From Lachnospiraceae bacterium (GTDB lineage Bacteria; Bacillota; Clostridia; Lachnospirales; Lachnospiraceae), in contig CAAGSD010000081.1 in NCBI GenBank assembly GCA_900772845.1, positions 1 to 27,971 on the forward strand: 27,971 bases of DNA. The letters run 5' to 3'. The translations under genes and the position numbers were made by a program. The notes below the pieces were generated by a model that saw nothing but the letters and a program-made list of their open reading frames with translations, was not told where the DNA came from and ran no database searches. Positions 16,442-25,126 of this stretch are shown here, in pieces (position 1 is the first letter of the stretch; every line of letters starts with the position of its first letter).

Positions 16442-17188
16442 TTATGCATAAATATACGTTGTCCTGTGCCACAGGAACACCATCCACAGAATTTCCCACC
16501 AGAAGGTTATGATAATATACGGGACAAAAGGTCTGGGGGTGCGCAGCCTCCCCTGTAATGTTATATTCCCTTTTGCCAGTTGTACGATCGCCAGTAATGT
16601 CACCGCTAACAGCATATGTATCAGGAACCAGAGCATCTCTCCCCGCCAGTGACAGCTTACCAGAGCACATACAGAGAACGCATGGCTGTCAGCCCGTCCG
16701 TACATCCTGGCAAAAAGACATTGCTGTAAAATGACAAACAACACTGTGGAAATCACCTGTTGGATGCTGATTCCATCCAGGATTCTCCATTGTTTCGAAG
16801 CCGCAAATGATCCATTATCAGGCAGACACAACAATAGAACTGTCCACAGTAGGCACCACCACCATACATAATTATACACATAGCTGCTCTTTGTATCCAT
16901 ATAGGCTGCTGCCAGCAGCCCACCGGCCACCAGACCAAGCAGAAGTTCTTCCGCTCCCTGATACAGCATCCCGCTTTTTCCAAAAGTCACTGGCATCGTT
17001 TCTTCTATTTGACCTATTACCATAATGATTACGGCATTTCCCAAAGCAAGCCCGCCAAGGAGTCCCGTTTCCCATTTTCTGCCACACTCCATTTCTCGAA
17101 AGTCTCCCAGATGCAGTAACCACACAGCACTTCCATAGATTCCCCCTCCCAGCGCCCCAATCCATAGCACTCCATTCCAGAGAGTCAT
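16442..17188 (-). CDS. TadV/CpaA-type prepilin peptidase (A24 family)
   Basis: 248 residues, nearly all in about seven membrane helices. The two catalytic aspartates of A24 peptidases appear as Asp98 in AAAYMDTKSSYVYN and Asp167 in GRADSHAF, a GRAD version of the GxGD motif. The N-terminal cytoplasmic methylation domain with CxxC of PilD-type enzymes is absent, as expected for CpaA/TadV. It would cleave the leader of the Flp-like pilin encoded at 22987 in the membrane. It is the last gene of the tad operon, 14 bases after the large secreted protein gene, with no clear terminator before the next promoter. Confidence 0.85.
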   Translation of the reverse strand: MTLWNGVLWIGALGGGIYGSAVWLLHLGDFREMECGRKWETGLLGGLALGNAVIIMVIGQIEETMPVTFGKSGMLYQGAEELLLGLVAGGLLAAAYMDTKSSYVYNYVWWWCLLWTVLLLCLPDNGSFAASKQWRILDGISIQQVISTVLFVILQQCLFARMYGRADSHAFSVCALVSCHWRGEMLWFLIHMLLAVTLLAIVQLAKGNITLQGRLRTPRPFVPYIIITFWWEILWMVFLWHRTTYIYA

Positions 17189-17202
17189 ACTTTACACACT
17201 CC

Positions 17203-20200
17203 TTATCGCAGACGCGTACGCAATTCATCCAACACAGTACCCGATATTCCAATTACGCTGATCGTCGGATAATCCTCCAGCTTCTTATCTCCTTTGTAAG
17301 CCCGCACTATGATCTCAAGCTTCTGATTTTCGGGCGTATAAAGCGGCACCATAAATTCCAGTTCTTCCGTAATCCTGTATCCCGGATGCTCCGTATAATC
17401 ATAAGTTTTGTTTAATCCCGGATCCAATGCAGTCATACTTTCCGGGAAAAAGACTTCCACCCGGTCGGCGTATCCCCATGTGGTAAACGTCAGGATCCCG
17501 CTCTCTCCGCATTTGAAGATAGGATCTTTGGGTTCCAGTATGCGCTCTACATGACTTTCCAGGGCAAACTCCGTGGTTCCATAAACGCAGCTGCTCTCAT
17601 TTCCAACCTTGTCAACCGCATATCCCAACACAGTAAAATCACCACTGAATAAAGGATCATCCCTGGTAATTGTGATGGTAATCGTTCCATCTCCCGCAGG
17701 TGTAAAGGTCTGCGTAATGGAATTATCAGTGTTCCTGATGGTAATGCAAAATTTCTGTATGCCGCTTATATGATCCTCTGCTGTTACCCGAAGTGTGATC
17801 TCTCCATCTCTGCGGTCGATCAGCTCACGGTTTTCCAGCACTTCCATCCCCCGGATCACCGGCGCTTCCCCATCCGGAATCAGCGTGATCTTATTCCTTT
17901 CATCCTCGGAATGTACGGAATAGATCTTCTCTGCGCCTCTGTCTGCTCCTGCTATGGGAATCACCTGTATCCTCTGTCCTGACTGTTCTCTGTCAATTAC
18001 AAATTTCTGCACACCGGTCAGTTCTTTATTCCGGTCGGATCTTATGGTATAGGAGTATGGATACTGCTGAAGCATCACTCTTCCCTCTGTCGCATAGGAC
18101 AATCCGGAAGCATCCGTACGGAGTGTCCCATCAGCGATTTCTGACGAAGGTGTATAGATCCGGTTTCTGGCCAAATTACCGTCTGACATTACCGTTTCAT
18201 AAATGGTTTCATTCAATTGATAGTCCCGTCTTGCCGGACCTTCCATATAAGAGGTATTCCTTAAGGTAAACGGAGTTTTTCCATCTGCCCGGACATACCA
18301 TGTTTTATCCGATGCCTTGTATACATTTTCAGCAGTTTCATCCAGTGACAGCTGTCTTGTATATATTTTCCATAAAACGTTTCCTTCTTCTATCCGGATA
18401 TGCGTGGTTTCCCCTAGATTTCCCGCTGCATCCACGGCTGCAACATGCAGATATTGTACCGTATCCGCTGTCATCACATCGGCCTGCGGATTCCTCACAT
18501 AATTTGCTTTCGCAGTTGCCACAGTATCTTCTTTTTGATCCATCAGCCAGTAATATCCTTTCACCCCAGTGGTCAGTGTATTTTTAGTAATATTGGAATC
18601 GCACAGTTTTGACGTATTTCCCGGCAGGTAGGATTCTACCCTGTGATAATAATCCGTTCCCCGGTCTGCCGGTTCTGTCCAGCTTACCCGGATTTTCTGA
18701 TTTCCCAGTGCTTCCACAGTAACCTTGTCTGATATTTTCTCCGGAGCAGCCAGATCTGTCGCCGTAACCCCCTCCAGTTGTAAGGTATCCTGATATCCCA
18801 TATTCGTTGAGTATATTCCTATATATCCATTTCCACTGCGCACATTGCTTTTGTCTTCATACCAGTGTGCATATCCTTTGTTGACATAATTACTGCCGCC
18901 ATAGGCCGGTATATTGCGGGCAGGCTGTGTCACAGCCCAATATCCCTGTACAAATACCGTTCCTCCGTTACAGAAGGGATCATCCATTCCGACCCAGCTT
19001 TGTCCAATTCCTGTTTCCGACAGACGGACTCTTACTTCATTGCCGTTTGCCGCATCCGTGGCAATACTCCAGCCATCCATCGGCCACCATTTTTGTCCGT
19101 TTATCAAAGCGTAACTATCTGCTGCTGTGTTTTCCTGCCATTTCCCATTGACCTGATAGTATCGTCCGGCACCCGCCCTGTCGATTCCAAATAAAGATCC
19201 TCCTACAGCATCACTCCACTCAGGTCCGTAAGCCTTTGATCCATGTACCGTGATATACTGCCAGGTATTTGCAAGCCCTACATCCTTAAAATACCGTAAC
19301 CTCAGTTCTCTGATTTCCGTTGTATAAGTGCCTGCCGTTCCTCCCTGATAGCCGGCGCCTCCTCCAGTCATGCCGGACTGGCCGTTATGGCCATTCACTA
19401 CACTGGCCGAGCTGCCTCCGGCACCGCCATGTCCCCCGGCATAAGCTCCACCGCCCCCTCCGGCAATCAGAAGGATGCCCTTTTGGTTCGATACGACTGC
19501 TGTCATACCGCCACCCTTGCCATAGGCAGAGGCACTGCCGCCCCCGTTATAACCGTCCTGTCCACCTACGGTACAGGTCAGTATTTCTCCCTGTTTCAGC
19601 CAGAATGTTCCCGACACACCGCCGCCATATCCTCCATGATAGGCTCCGTAGCTTTGCCCCTGTGCTCCCATAGTGTCTATGGTATATGTTCCTGTATAAG
19701 GAACTATATACTGTTGTTGTTTTCTTTCAAAGGCAAAGGTCTTTCTTATTTCTGTCACACTGTTGATATCTTTTGCGCTGTTTACCCGGATCCAGGCACC
19801 GTCTTCCCTCTTTTGATATAAGAGATAGGTTTTGTTGTTCTGATCCGCTTGTGACCATGACAAATCCACCGCACCTCTTCCGCCGTCCGCCCTGTAATTG
19901 TCTACTGCCTGCAGCTTCAGATCGATCCACTGTGCATACAGTGTGACATTCCCAGACGGTAGGAGCTGCCCGCCCGGCACCCCTGCCGGCAGCGTAAACC
20001 CCTTATCATAATACCACCCGCCAAAGGACATACCTTCCTTATGGGACGCAGGCAATATCACAGGATCCGCCCTGTATACGGCTTCCACCGTATCCGTATT
20101 TCCGTCCGCTGCGGGAAAACGATAGACATGATTACTCATTTGTCCCTGAAACGGTTGGTGTCTCGTCCATTCCACAAAATGATTTGTCCCTGTAATGGGA

Positions 20201-21297
20201 GCTGCTTTCGATCCCCCATTGGTTTCAAAGGATACCGTATATCCGGCAGGCGGCTGCAACAGTTCTTCCTGTATTCTGTATACCGCAGCATAAGAGCCTG
20301 TGATACTGTATCTCTCCAGCCCATCATAGGTTCCCCCCGTAGCATCGATGACGAATGTCCCCGTGTTTTCACGCCATTGCGCATACAAAGTGATCTGCCC
20401 GTGGTCTTCTCCATCCCAGGTGCTCCGGTCCTGCCAGTCGGCACTGCAAAGATTATAGATTTCTGCCTGATCTTCATAGGAAGTTCCCGAGCCATCCGGT
20501 CTGGTATTCCACCCGGCAAACATATATCCGGTTCTGCTATAGCCGTTTTCCGTCAGATGCGTCACCGGCGTAACAGTCTCTCCCTCATATTCTGTGGCAT
20601 TATCATACATGTGATAGCTTACCGGCATTGCTTCTGTACTATCATTTCCACCATGATTGGGGTCATAATGGACAACATACTGATTTCTGGAAATATCCTT
20701 GCATTGATGTCCGGAAAAAGCCACCCCCTGTTCCAGATTCCGGCAGAACGGACAAAGGTAATAATAGTTCATGGGAGCCTCTTTCGCCCCTACATCCAGA
20801 TATTGTATAGAAACGGCCGCCTCTCTGCTCATATAAATATTGGCCTCTTCTATCTCCTCCCCGCAATCAGCGCAAAATGCTTTCCATCCGGAATAGTAAT
20901 ACTTCATACACTTTTGACTTCTATATAAAAGTCCATGCCAGCTGCTGTAAGGATATCCATCATGAATACACTGTCCCACACGGTGAACCACTTTCCAGGA
21001 ACCCACCGGGATTTCCCCGTATCTTTCATACCTGTAATAATGCTCTCCCTTCTCCAGGCTTCGCAAAGAGGATGCTATTCCGGTAGACACAGAAGTACTG
21101 TCATTTTCTGCATACCATTTATAATCCCGGTCCCCGGCGCAGGTCGTAAATGCTTCTCCGTCCGGACTAAACGATACGTAAGGACTGTTATAAATGGTCT
21201 TTTTCTCTTCCGCCCTCGCATACCCCGGAAGCAGAAGCACCATACCAGACACAAGCACCCCCGCCAGGCACCTTAAGATATGTTTTTTCCTTATCAT
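17203..21297 (-). CDS. Large secreted protein of the Tad locus with InlB-like repeats and a glycine-rich domain
   Basis: 1364 residues. A Sec signal peptide ends near residue 29 (LLLPGYARA). Residues 140-200 hold paired CxxC motifs (CADC 142-145, CPFC 182-185) plus nearby Cys199, resembling a zinc ribbon. InlB/Listeria-Bacteroides repeat-like units follow at about 207-308 (TGYMFAGWNT and ITLYAQW) and 312-457 (MSFGGWYYD and VTLYAQW), then an FN3-like stretch (465-515). A glycine-rich domain of ALK/LTK type (about 541-657) with VSGTFWLKQGE comes next, then FN3/Ig-like domains with a bacterial Ig region near 1180-1250. I see no LPXTG or C-terminal helix. Its place inside the tad operon suggests a pilus-associated adhesin or tip. 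GGAGG seven bases upstream supports the ATG at 21297. Confidence 0.85.
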   Translation of the reverse strand: MIRKKHILRCLAGVLVSGMVLLLPGYARAEEKKTIYNSPYVSFSPDGEAFTTCAGDRDYKWYAENDSTSVSTGIASSLRSLEKGEHYYRYERYGEIPVGSWKVVHRVGQCIHDGYPYSSWHGLLYRSQKCMKYYYSGWKAFCADCGEEIEEANIYMSREAAVSIQYLDVGAKEAPMNYYYLCPFCRNLEQGVAFSGHQCKDISRNQYVVHYDPNHGGNDSTEAMPVSYHMYDNATEYEGETVTPVTHLTENGYSRTGYMFAGWNTRPDGSGTSYEDQAEIYNLCSADWQDRSTWDGEDHGQITLYAQWRENTGTFVIDATGGTYDGLERYSITGSYAAVYRIQEELLQPPAGYTVSFETNGGSKAAPITGTNHFVEWTRHQPFQGQMSNHVYRFPAADGNTDTVEAVYRADPVILPASHKEGMSFGGWYYDKGFTLPAGVPGGQLLPSGNVTLYAQWIDLKLQAVDNYRADGGRGAVDLSWSQADQNNKTYLLYQKREDGAWIRVNSAKDINSVTEIRKTFAFERKQQQYIVPYTGTYTIDTMGAQGQSYGAYHGGYGGGVSGTFWLKQGEILTCTVGGQDGYNGGGSASAYGKGGGMTAVVSNQKGILLIAGGGGGAYAGGHGGAGGSSASVVNGHNGQSGMTGGGAGYQGGTAGTYTTEIRELRLRYFKDVGLANTWQYITVHGSKAYGPEWSDAVGGSLFGIDRAGAGRYYQVNGKWQENTAADSYALINGQKWWPMDGWSIATDAANGNEVRVRLSETGIGQSWVGMDDPFCNGGTVFVQGYWAVTQPARNIPAYGGSNYVNKGYAHWYEDKSNVRSGNGYIGIYSTNMGYQDTLQLEGVTATDLAAPEKISDKVTVEALGNQKIRVSWTEPADRGTDYYHRVESYLPGNTSKLCDSNITKNTLTTGVKGYYWLMDQKEDTVATAKANYVRNPQADVMTADTVQYLHVAAVDAAGNLGETTHIRIEEGNVLWKIYTRQLSLDETAENVYKASDKTWYVRADGKTPFTLRNTSYMEGPARRDYQLNETIYETVMSDGNLARNRIYTPSSEIADGTLRTDASGLSYATEGRVMLQQYPYSYTIRSDRNKELTGVQKFVIDREQSGQRIQVIPIAGADRGAEKIYSVHSEDERNKITLIPDGEAPVIRGMEVLENRELIDRRDGEITLRVTAEDHISGIQKFCITIRNTDNSITQTFTPAGDGTITITITRDDPLFSGDFTVLGYAVDKVGNESSCVYGTTEFALESHVERILEPKDPIFKCGESGILTFTTWGYADRVEVFFPESMTALDPGLNKTYDYTEHPGYRITEELEFMVPLYTPENQKLEIIVRAYKGDKKLEDYPTISVIGISGTVLDELRTRLR
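19327..19677 (-). repeat. Glycine-rich coding region in the secreted protein
   Basis: Residues about 541-657 are roughly one-third glycine, with GGG clusters between short beta-type segments (VSGTFWLKQGEILTCTVGG, ILLIAGGGGGAYAGG). On DNA this gives GCC/TCC-rich runs on the plus strand. The layout recalls the glycine-rich domain family that includes ALK/LTK, found in many bacterial surface proteins. Confidence 0.75.
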
Positions 21298-21327
21298 TCG
21301 TATCCTCCATTTTTCACTTTGACAATA

Positions 21328-22005
21328 CTAATAGGAATCACAAACCTTAACGGCACGCAGCGATCCCTGCGCCAATTCCGTATAAAATTCCGCCACATGC
21401 GCCTTATCCAGATAGATATTAATTCTCTGGGCCGGTGTTGTATTATCATTGCCTTCGATCGTTGTTCCGGTCTGGTCAAATACCTCCTGGACATACACAT
21501 TTTCCCACAGAATCTTTCCGGCCTCCGCTTCCTTTTCCTGATTCACACAGTAGATATGTATCCTGTCTCCGGCCCGTAGCACTCCTCCCGCTACCTGATA
21601 CAGATCTTCCGCCCGAAATCCGGCAATGACCGGCTCATTCATCTCTCCTGTGATTTCCACCGCTTCCTGCAACAGCCCGGTAGTCAGAACCGTTCCCTTT
21701 TCAATGCCGCATACCGGTATTTTTCCGATGACGGATTCGGTCGCTTCCAGTGCTGTTTCCGGCACAATTCTTTTATCGATTTCCATTACTGTGACATATT
21801 GATGGGCATTCTCCTCTGTGATCTTCTTTCCTCTCGGAATTTCTTCTGCCACCACACATACCTGCTGCTTCTCGTATTCCGCAAGTACTTTTTTCTCCGT
21901 CTGTAATAAAAATACAAACACTGCGATTGCAGCCAGAAACGCTGCTATCATACTTCCGTTCCAGATTCTATTCTTCCATTTCGGACTCATCTTCTGTTTC
22001 TTCAT
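21328..22005 (-). CDS. CpaB/RcpC-like SAF-domain pilus assembly protein
   Basis: 225 residues. A single N-terminal membrane helix (about 14-35) is followed by a SAF domain (about 48-115: VVAEEIPRGKKITEENAHQY and the SVIGKIPVCGIEKGTVL pattern) and an RcpC/CpaB-like C-terminal region with RAGDRIHIYCV. In Gram-negative Tad systems the family supports the outer secretin; here no secretin exists, so it likely acts in the cell envelope on the pilus itself, perhaps by binding wall glycan. GAGGAGG precedes the ATG. The gene overlaps the TadE-like gene by 38 bases, pointing to coupled translation. Confidence 0.85.
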   Translation of the reverse strand: MKKQKMSPKWKNRIWNGSMIAAFLAAIAVFVFLLQTEKKVLAEYEKQQVCVVAEEIPRGKKITEENAHQYVTVMEIDKRIVPETALEATESVIGKIPVCGIEKGTVLTTGLLQEAVEITGEMNEPVIAGFRAEDLYQVAGGVLRAGDRIHIYCVNQEKEAEAGKILWENVYVQEVFDQTGTTIEGNDNTTPAQRINIYLDKAHVAEFYTELAQGSLRAVKVCDSY

Positions 22006-22633
22006 TTATTTCCTCCTCACTGTTGCTGCTGACCACATCTACCAGCTTGCTTTTCCCGGCAGTTACTGTAATCCCTAAAAACCCTTCCACGGGATAGCTG
22101 ATCTCACTGTACACACCGGTTCTCTCTATGAGCTGTCCCTTTGGCGTTCTTACCTCCCCAAGTTTTCCCTGCCATTCCTGTGTCTGCCCATCGCCATTTC
22201 TTTCCCACACCCGGACGCTTCCGCCCGCCACATTATAAATTGTATAATTTAATATCTCCACCTGCCCGGAGATCAGCTTATGGTTCGCAGCCTCATAATC
22301 ATCATTCAGTCCAAGGTTCTCTTTTACCGCTGCGCAATATCTGTCATACGCCTGCCACGGATCCGTGATCAAAACTCTATGTGTTCTGCCATATTCCTGC
22401 ACGTCAATGACTGCTGATGCCAGATTGGATAACGCAAGTGCATCCTCCAGATATCGTGCCGATGCACTGTACAATGCCAGCTGCAGCTGCATGGTCAATA
22501 CGATTGCCAGAAATAAGATCAGAAACAGCCCCAGCACCCAGGAAGTCTGTCCCTGCTCCGCAATCTTCCGGTTTTTTCTGTCTCTAATTTTTAGCGGTAG
22601 ATACTCTCTTTTCCTGTATTTCATATTGTTCAT
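21968..22633 (-). CDS. TadE-like pseudopilin / minor pilus protein
   Basis: 221 residues with a basic N-terminus (KYRKREYLPLKIRDRKNRK), one membrane helix (about 31-55) preceded by AEQGQTSW, and a soluble extracellular part ending in a strongly acidic tail (EEINEETEDESEMEE). The RxxxEQGQxS entry into the helix resembles TadE/TadF pseudopilins, which are processed or membrane-set minor pilins. It overlaps the DUF4320-like gene by about 50 bases and the cpaB-like gene by 38. The start is not settled: ATG 22633 (MNNMKYRK) has GGAAGG four bases upstream; ATG 22624 is the alternative. Assignment rests on the helix position and operon context. Confidence 0.65.
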   Translation of the reverse strand: MNNMKYRKREYLPLKIRDRKNRKIAEQGQTSWVLGLFLILFLAIVLTMQLQLALYSASARYLEDALALSNLASAVIDVQEYGRTHRVLITDPWQAYDRYCAAVKENLGLNDDYEAANHKLISGQVEILNYTIYNVAGGSVRVWERNGDGQTQEWQGKLGEVRTPKGQLIERTGVYSEISYPVEGFLGITVTAGKSKLVDVVSSNSEEEINEETEDESEMEE

Positions 22634-22958
22634 CCAGCCTTCCGTGTATCTGCAGCACAATGCGGTCACCATATCCCACCGGTTCCAGGGTGCTGCCATC
22701 AAAATCGATCTGCGTCAGCCCCAGTGCTTCCAATTCCGCTGCCAGTCTTATCTTTTCCGGGGGTTCCAGACATCCCACCGTCTCCATCTTCAACAAATAG
22801 GCTCTCGCCAGCTGTCCCACCTCCGCTTTGGTACTGATTGCCTGTATATTTTCCAGAAAGCTCAACATCACGACCGTAAGCGCCAGTACGCACAATCCCA
22901 TTGTCAGAAGCTCTCCTATGTTTCCGGGTTCCTTTTTTCTGTTCTCCCTATCGTTCAT
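22584..22958 (-). CDS. Small DUF4320/TadE-like pilus-locus protein
   Basis: 124 residues. A charged N-terminus leads into NIGELLTMGLCVLALTVVML, one membrane helix at about 15-35, then an amphipathic segment (STKAEVGQLARAYLLKMETVG) and a small beta-rich end. This matches the general look of DUF4320-type proteins found beside Flp pilins in Clostridia. Such proteins are thought to be minor pilins or assembly factors; that is inference here. The upstream site is weak (GGATATGAT before the ATG at 22958). It sits 28 bases after the Flp-like pilin stop codon and overlaps the TadE-like gene. Confidence 0.65.
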   Translation of the reverse strand: MNDRENRKKEPGNIGELLTMGLCVLALTVVMLSFLENIQAISTKAEVGQLARAYLLKMETVGCLEPPEKIRLAAELEALGLTQIDFDGSTLEPVGYGDRIVLQIHGRLDEQYEIQEKRVSTAKN

Positions 22959-22986
22959 ATCATATCCGTACCCCTTTCCATTCCCA

Positions 22987-23193
22987 CTATACTCCTGTAA
23001 GAATATCTGCGGCTTTTGTCTGCATCGCCGTCACGATGGTCTGTATAAAGGTTGTCAGGCTATCCTTCATTACTACACATAATAACAGGGCAATAATACA
23101 CAGCCCTACTGTGACAAGAATGCCATCGATTCCCTCTTCCCGATGCATTGCATGTTCCCTGACTTTTCCCCAGATCATTTGTAATTTGTTCAT
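22987..23193 (-). CDS. Flp-like type IV prepilin
   Basis: 68 residues. A short basic leader (MNKLQMIWGKVREHAMHREEG) precedes one long hydrophobic helix (about 25-44) and a short tail, the size and layout of Flp/TadB-locus major pilins. Processing is likely after Gly21 (REEG, then IDGILV) or Gly24. The usual Glu at +5 is not at the expected place, so it may be a diverged pilin. The ATG at 23193 is chosen because AGGAAAAGAA precedes it; a longer open frame to 23544 overlaps tadC and is not credible. It is placed between tadC and the minor pilin genes, where the main pilin is expected. Confidence 0.75.
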   Translation of the reverse strand: MNKLQMIWGKVREHAMHREEGIDGILVTVGLCIIALLLCVVMKDSLTTFIQTIVTAMQTKAADILTGV

Positions 23194-23321
23194 TTCTTTT
23201 CCTCTCTTTCCTTTTGTTATGTTGTAATTGTTTCTTTTACTGTTCAGAACTTCACCCATACATTGGCAAAAACACACGTTACCTCGTGCTTTCCCGCTGC
23301 TACGCGGCTGTTTTGGCTCAT
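23194..23321 (-). other. Untranslated gap between tadC and the Flp-like pilin gene
   Basis: This 128-base gap is the largest inside the tad operon. Minus-strand hairpins can form: CCGC-GTAGCA-GCGG and CACG-AGGTAA-CGTG, the latter followed by TGTTTTT. I find no convincing promoter. It may hold a processing site or weak attenuator that sets pilin mRNA level apart from the ATPase and membrane genes. Confidence 0.4.
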
Positions 23322-24146
23322 TCAGAATTTTGTGACTGCCCGGAACATATATCCCACACAGACATATAGAATAATTCCCAGTACCGCCCCCAGCATGCCC
23401 AGCTGATAAAATGTAATGCTGCGGTCCAGAGCGCTTTTTTGCTGTTGCAGCACCGTAAGCTCCATATCTTTCAGCTGTTCTCCCATATCTTTCAGTAAGT
23501 CCACTGCCTGTCCGGACTCTCCCGCCTGAATCAACGTAATACACAGTGCATCTATCTGGCGATTGTCAAATTTCTGCTGAAAATCGGACAATGCAGTCAC
23601 CAGGTCTGACTGTATGACGAGATCTCCAGACAGCTCCATCAATGCCTGCTGCAGTCTTTTAGTCCTCACACTCTGACAGCATTCCGTCAGCGCATCCGTC
23701 ACATAAACGCCGGCCCGGATCTGCACTTCCAATGCCTGATAGATCAGCTGCAGTTCCGGCAGCATGCTACGGTTGTCCTGCCTGTTCAAGTACAATAACA
23801 GCAGTTCCGGCAGATAGAATAAAAGCACCGCTGCCAACAAGGCATATCCCCAGCCCACCGTTCCAAGCGCCAACAATCCTCCCGAGGAAATCAGCAGTCG
23901 TATCAGCAGATACTTTACCGGCGTGATTTTTTCCCCATAATGAAATTTTGCTCCATTCCGTTTTAAGCGGTTCTGCGTTTTAGCGATCCAGTTTTCGCAG
24001 TTCCTGTTCTCCCGAAGCATTCCCACGATCTCTTCGCACGTATGCAGGACTGTTCCCGGCACGGTTCCTGTCCCCAGTCGAAATACAAAAATGCCGCTGA
24101 TCACCGCACCCAATAATTGCGGTATCCAGATAACCCTCCAACTCAT
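23322..24146 (-). CDS. tadC: TadC-type inner-membrane platform protein
   Basis: 274 residues with membrane helices near the N-terminus (8-25), at about 80-115, and at the C-terminus (about 245-270), around a T2SS F domain (about 120-235) that has EVQIRAGVYVTDALTEC and LIQAGESGQAVDLLKDM. This is the TadB/TadC platform family; its position second after the ATPase gene and before the pilin gives TadC. The platform and ATPase together drive pilin addition from the membrane. GGGAGGAAC precedes the ATG at good distance. It follows the tadB-like gene by 18 bases. Confidence 0.85.
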   Translation of the reverse strand: MSWRVIWIPQLLGAVISGIFVFRLGTGTVPGTVLHTCEEIVGMLRENRNCENWIAKTQNRLKRNGAKFHYGEKITPVKYLLIRLLISSGGLLALGTVGWGYALLAAVLLFYLPELLLLYLNRQDNRSMLPELQLIYQALEVQIRAGVYVTDALTECCQSVRTKRLQQALMELSGDLVIQSDLVTALSDFQQKFDNRQIDALCITLIQAGESGQAVDLLKDMGEQLKDMELTVLQQQKSALDRSITFYQLGMLGAVLGIILYVCVGYMFRAVTKF

Positions 24147-24164
24147 CTTAGGTTCCTCCCGTTC

Positions 24165-25103
24165 TTATCGATGAAATCCATATAGTTTCCGCAGGAACAA
24201 AAAGAGGATTCCTGCATATATGCCAATGGCAATGTGTCCCGGCAGCGTTCCGTATAAGGTTTTCCAGACTGAAGCCTCTATCAGCCGGTCTACCGTCAGA
24301 AGTGCAAACAAAGACATCGCCATAAGTAATGCCATATTGATACCGGCTTCCCGCAGCATTCCCTTCCGTTCCTCTTCCATTCGCAGATATTCTCTTGCAG
24401 ACCGTCTGCTGCTGTCTACCAGCGTTGTCAGGTCTGCCATGTAGCGGATACTGATCTCCAGATTTCTGGCCAATTGTTTTACCTTGGGATGCTCGATTCG
24501 TTCCGCAAGAGACAAAAGGGCCAGAGAACTGTCCCCTGTGGTCTGTGCTTCATAAGCGCATTCTTCCAGTGCTCCCTTCAAAGGCTCCTCCACATATTTG
24601 CTGACCTGTCCCAGTACCATCGTGATCTCACCGGCTGTAAGACTGTAATTTCCGAGAAAATTCAGACATTTCAAGAGATTGTCATTGACTGACTTAAGTT
24701 CCCCAGCCCGCATAGTACTCAGGATCAGATATTCAGCCCCACAACATACCCCGGTTCCCAACACACCTATTACAAACCGGCCGGTAATTCCCTGCAGGAG
24801 GCAGAAGATCAACAGCATGCCCAGAAGATTTCCCACAATCCATTTTTCTGCCGTGTATTGGGGAAATCTACGCCGTAATCCGCAATAGCAAAGGAATTCT
24901 TCTATGCGATAAATGAAGTTATTTTTACGCTGTAGTTCCTGTAACCGGCGATGTTTTTCCAGTGCACGTAATCTGGCCGACTGATCCATCCCCTCCTTTG
25001 TTTTGTTGAGCAGCTTTTTTGCAGTCTCCAGCCAGCGTATTCTTCCAAAAAGAAGCAGAAAGCCCGTAAATATTAAACAAAAGATCCATACGTATATGAT
25101 CAT
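24165..25103 (-). CDS. tadB: TadB-type inner-membrane platform protein
   Basis: 312 residues. One N-terminal helix (about 2-20), a basic coiled segment (30-65), two helices at about 88-125, a T2SS F-like cytoplasmic stretch (about 135-250, with NLLKCLNFLGNYSLTAGEI and LEISIRYMADLTTLVDSSRR), and C-terminal helices (about 255-300). This layout and the place right after the TadA ATPase fit TadB. The conserved gene order tadA-tadB-tadC is strong support even where residue conservation is low. GAGGAG precedes the ATG. The start is 23 bases after the tadA stop codon. Confidence 0.85.
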   Translation of the reverse strand: MIIYVWIFCLIFTGFLLLFGRIRWLETAKKLLNKTKEGMDQSARLRALEKHRRLQELQRKNNFIYRIEEFLCYCGLRRRFPQYTAEKWIVGNLLGMLLIFCLLQGITGRFVIGVLGTGVCCGAEYLILSTMRAGELKSVNDNLLKCLNFLGNYSLTAGEITMVLGQVSKYVEEPLKGALEECAYEAQTTGDSSLALLSLAERIEHPKVKQLARNLEISIRYMADLTTLVDSSRRSAREYLRMEEERKGMLREAGINMALLMAMSLFALLTVDRLIEASVWKTLYGTLPGHIAIGIYAGILFLFLRKLYGFHR

Positions 25104-25126
25104 AAGTTTCTCCTCTCATGTAATGA

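Noticed and set aside
20041..20928. 295-codon plus-strand open frame
   Set aside because: Antisense to the large Tad-locus secreted protein, which has a signal peptide and recognisable domains; no ribosome binding site and no motif in the antisense frame.
23194..23544. Extension of the Flp-like pilin frame upstream to 185 codons
   Set aside because: It overlaps tadC out of frame, and a good ribosome binding site precedes the short pilin start.
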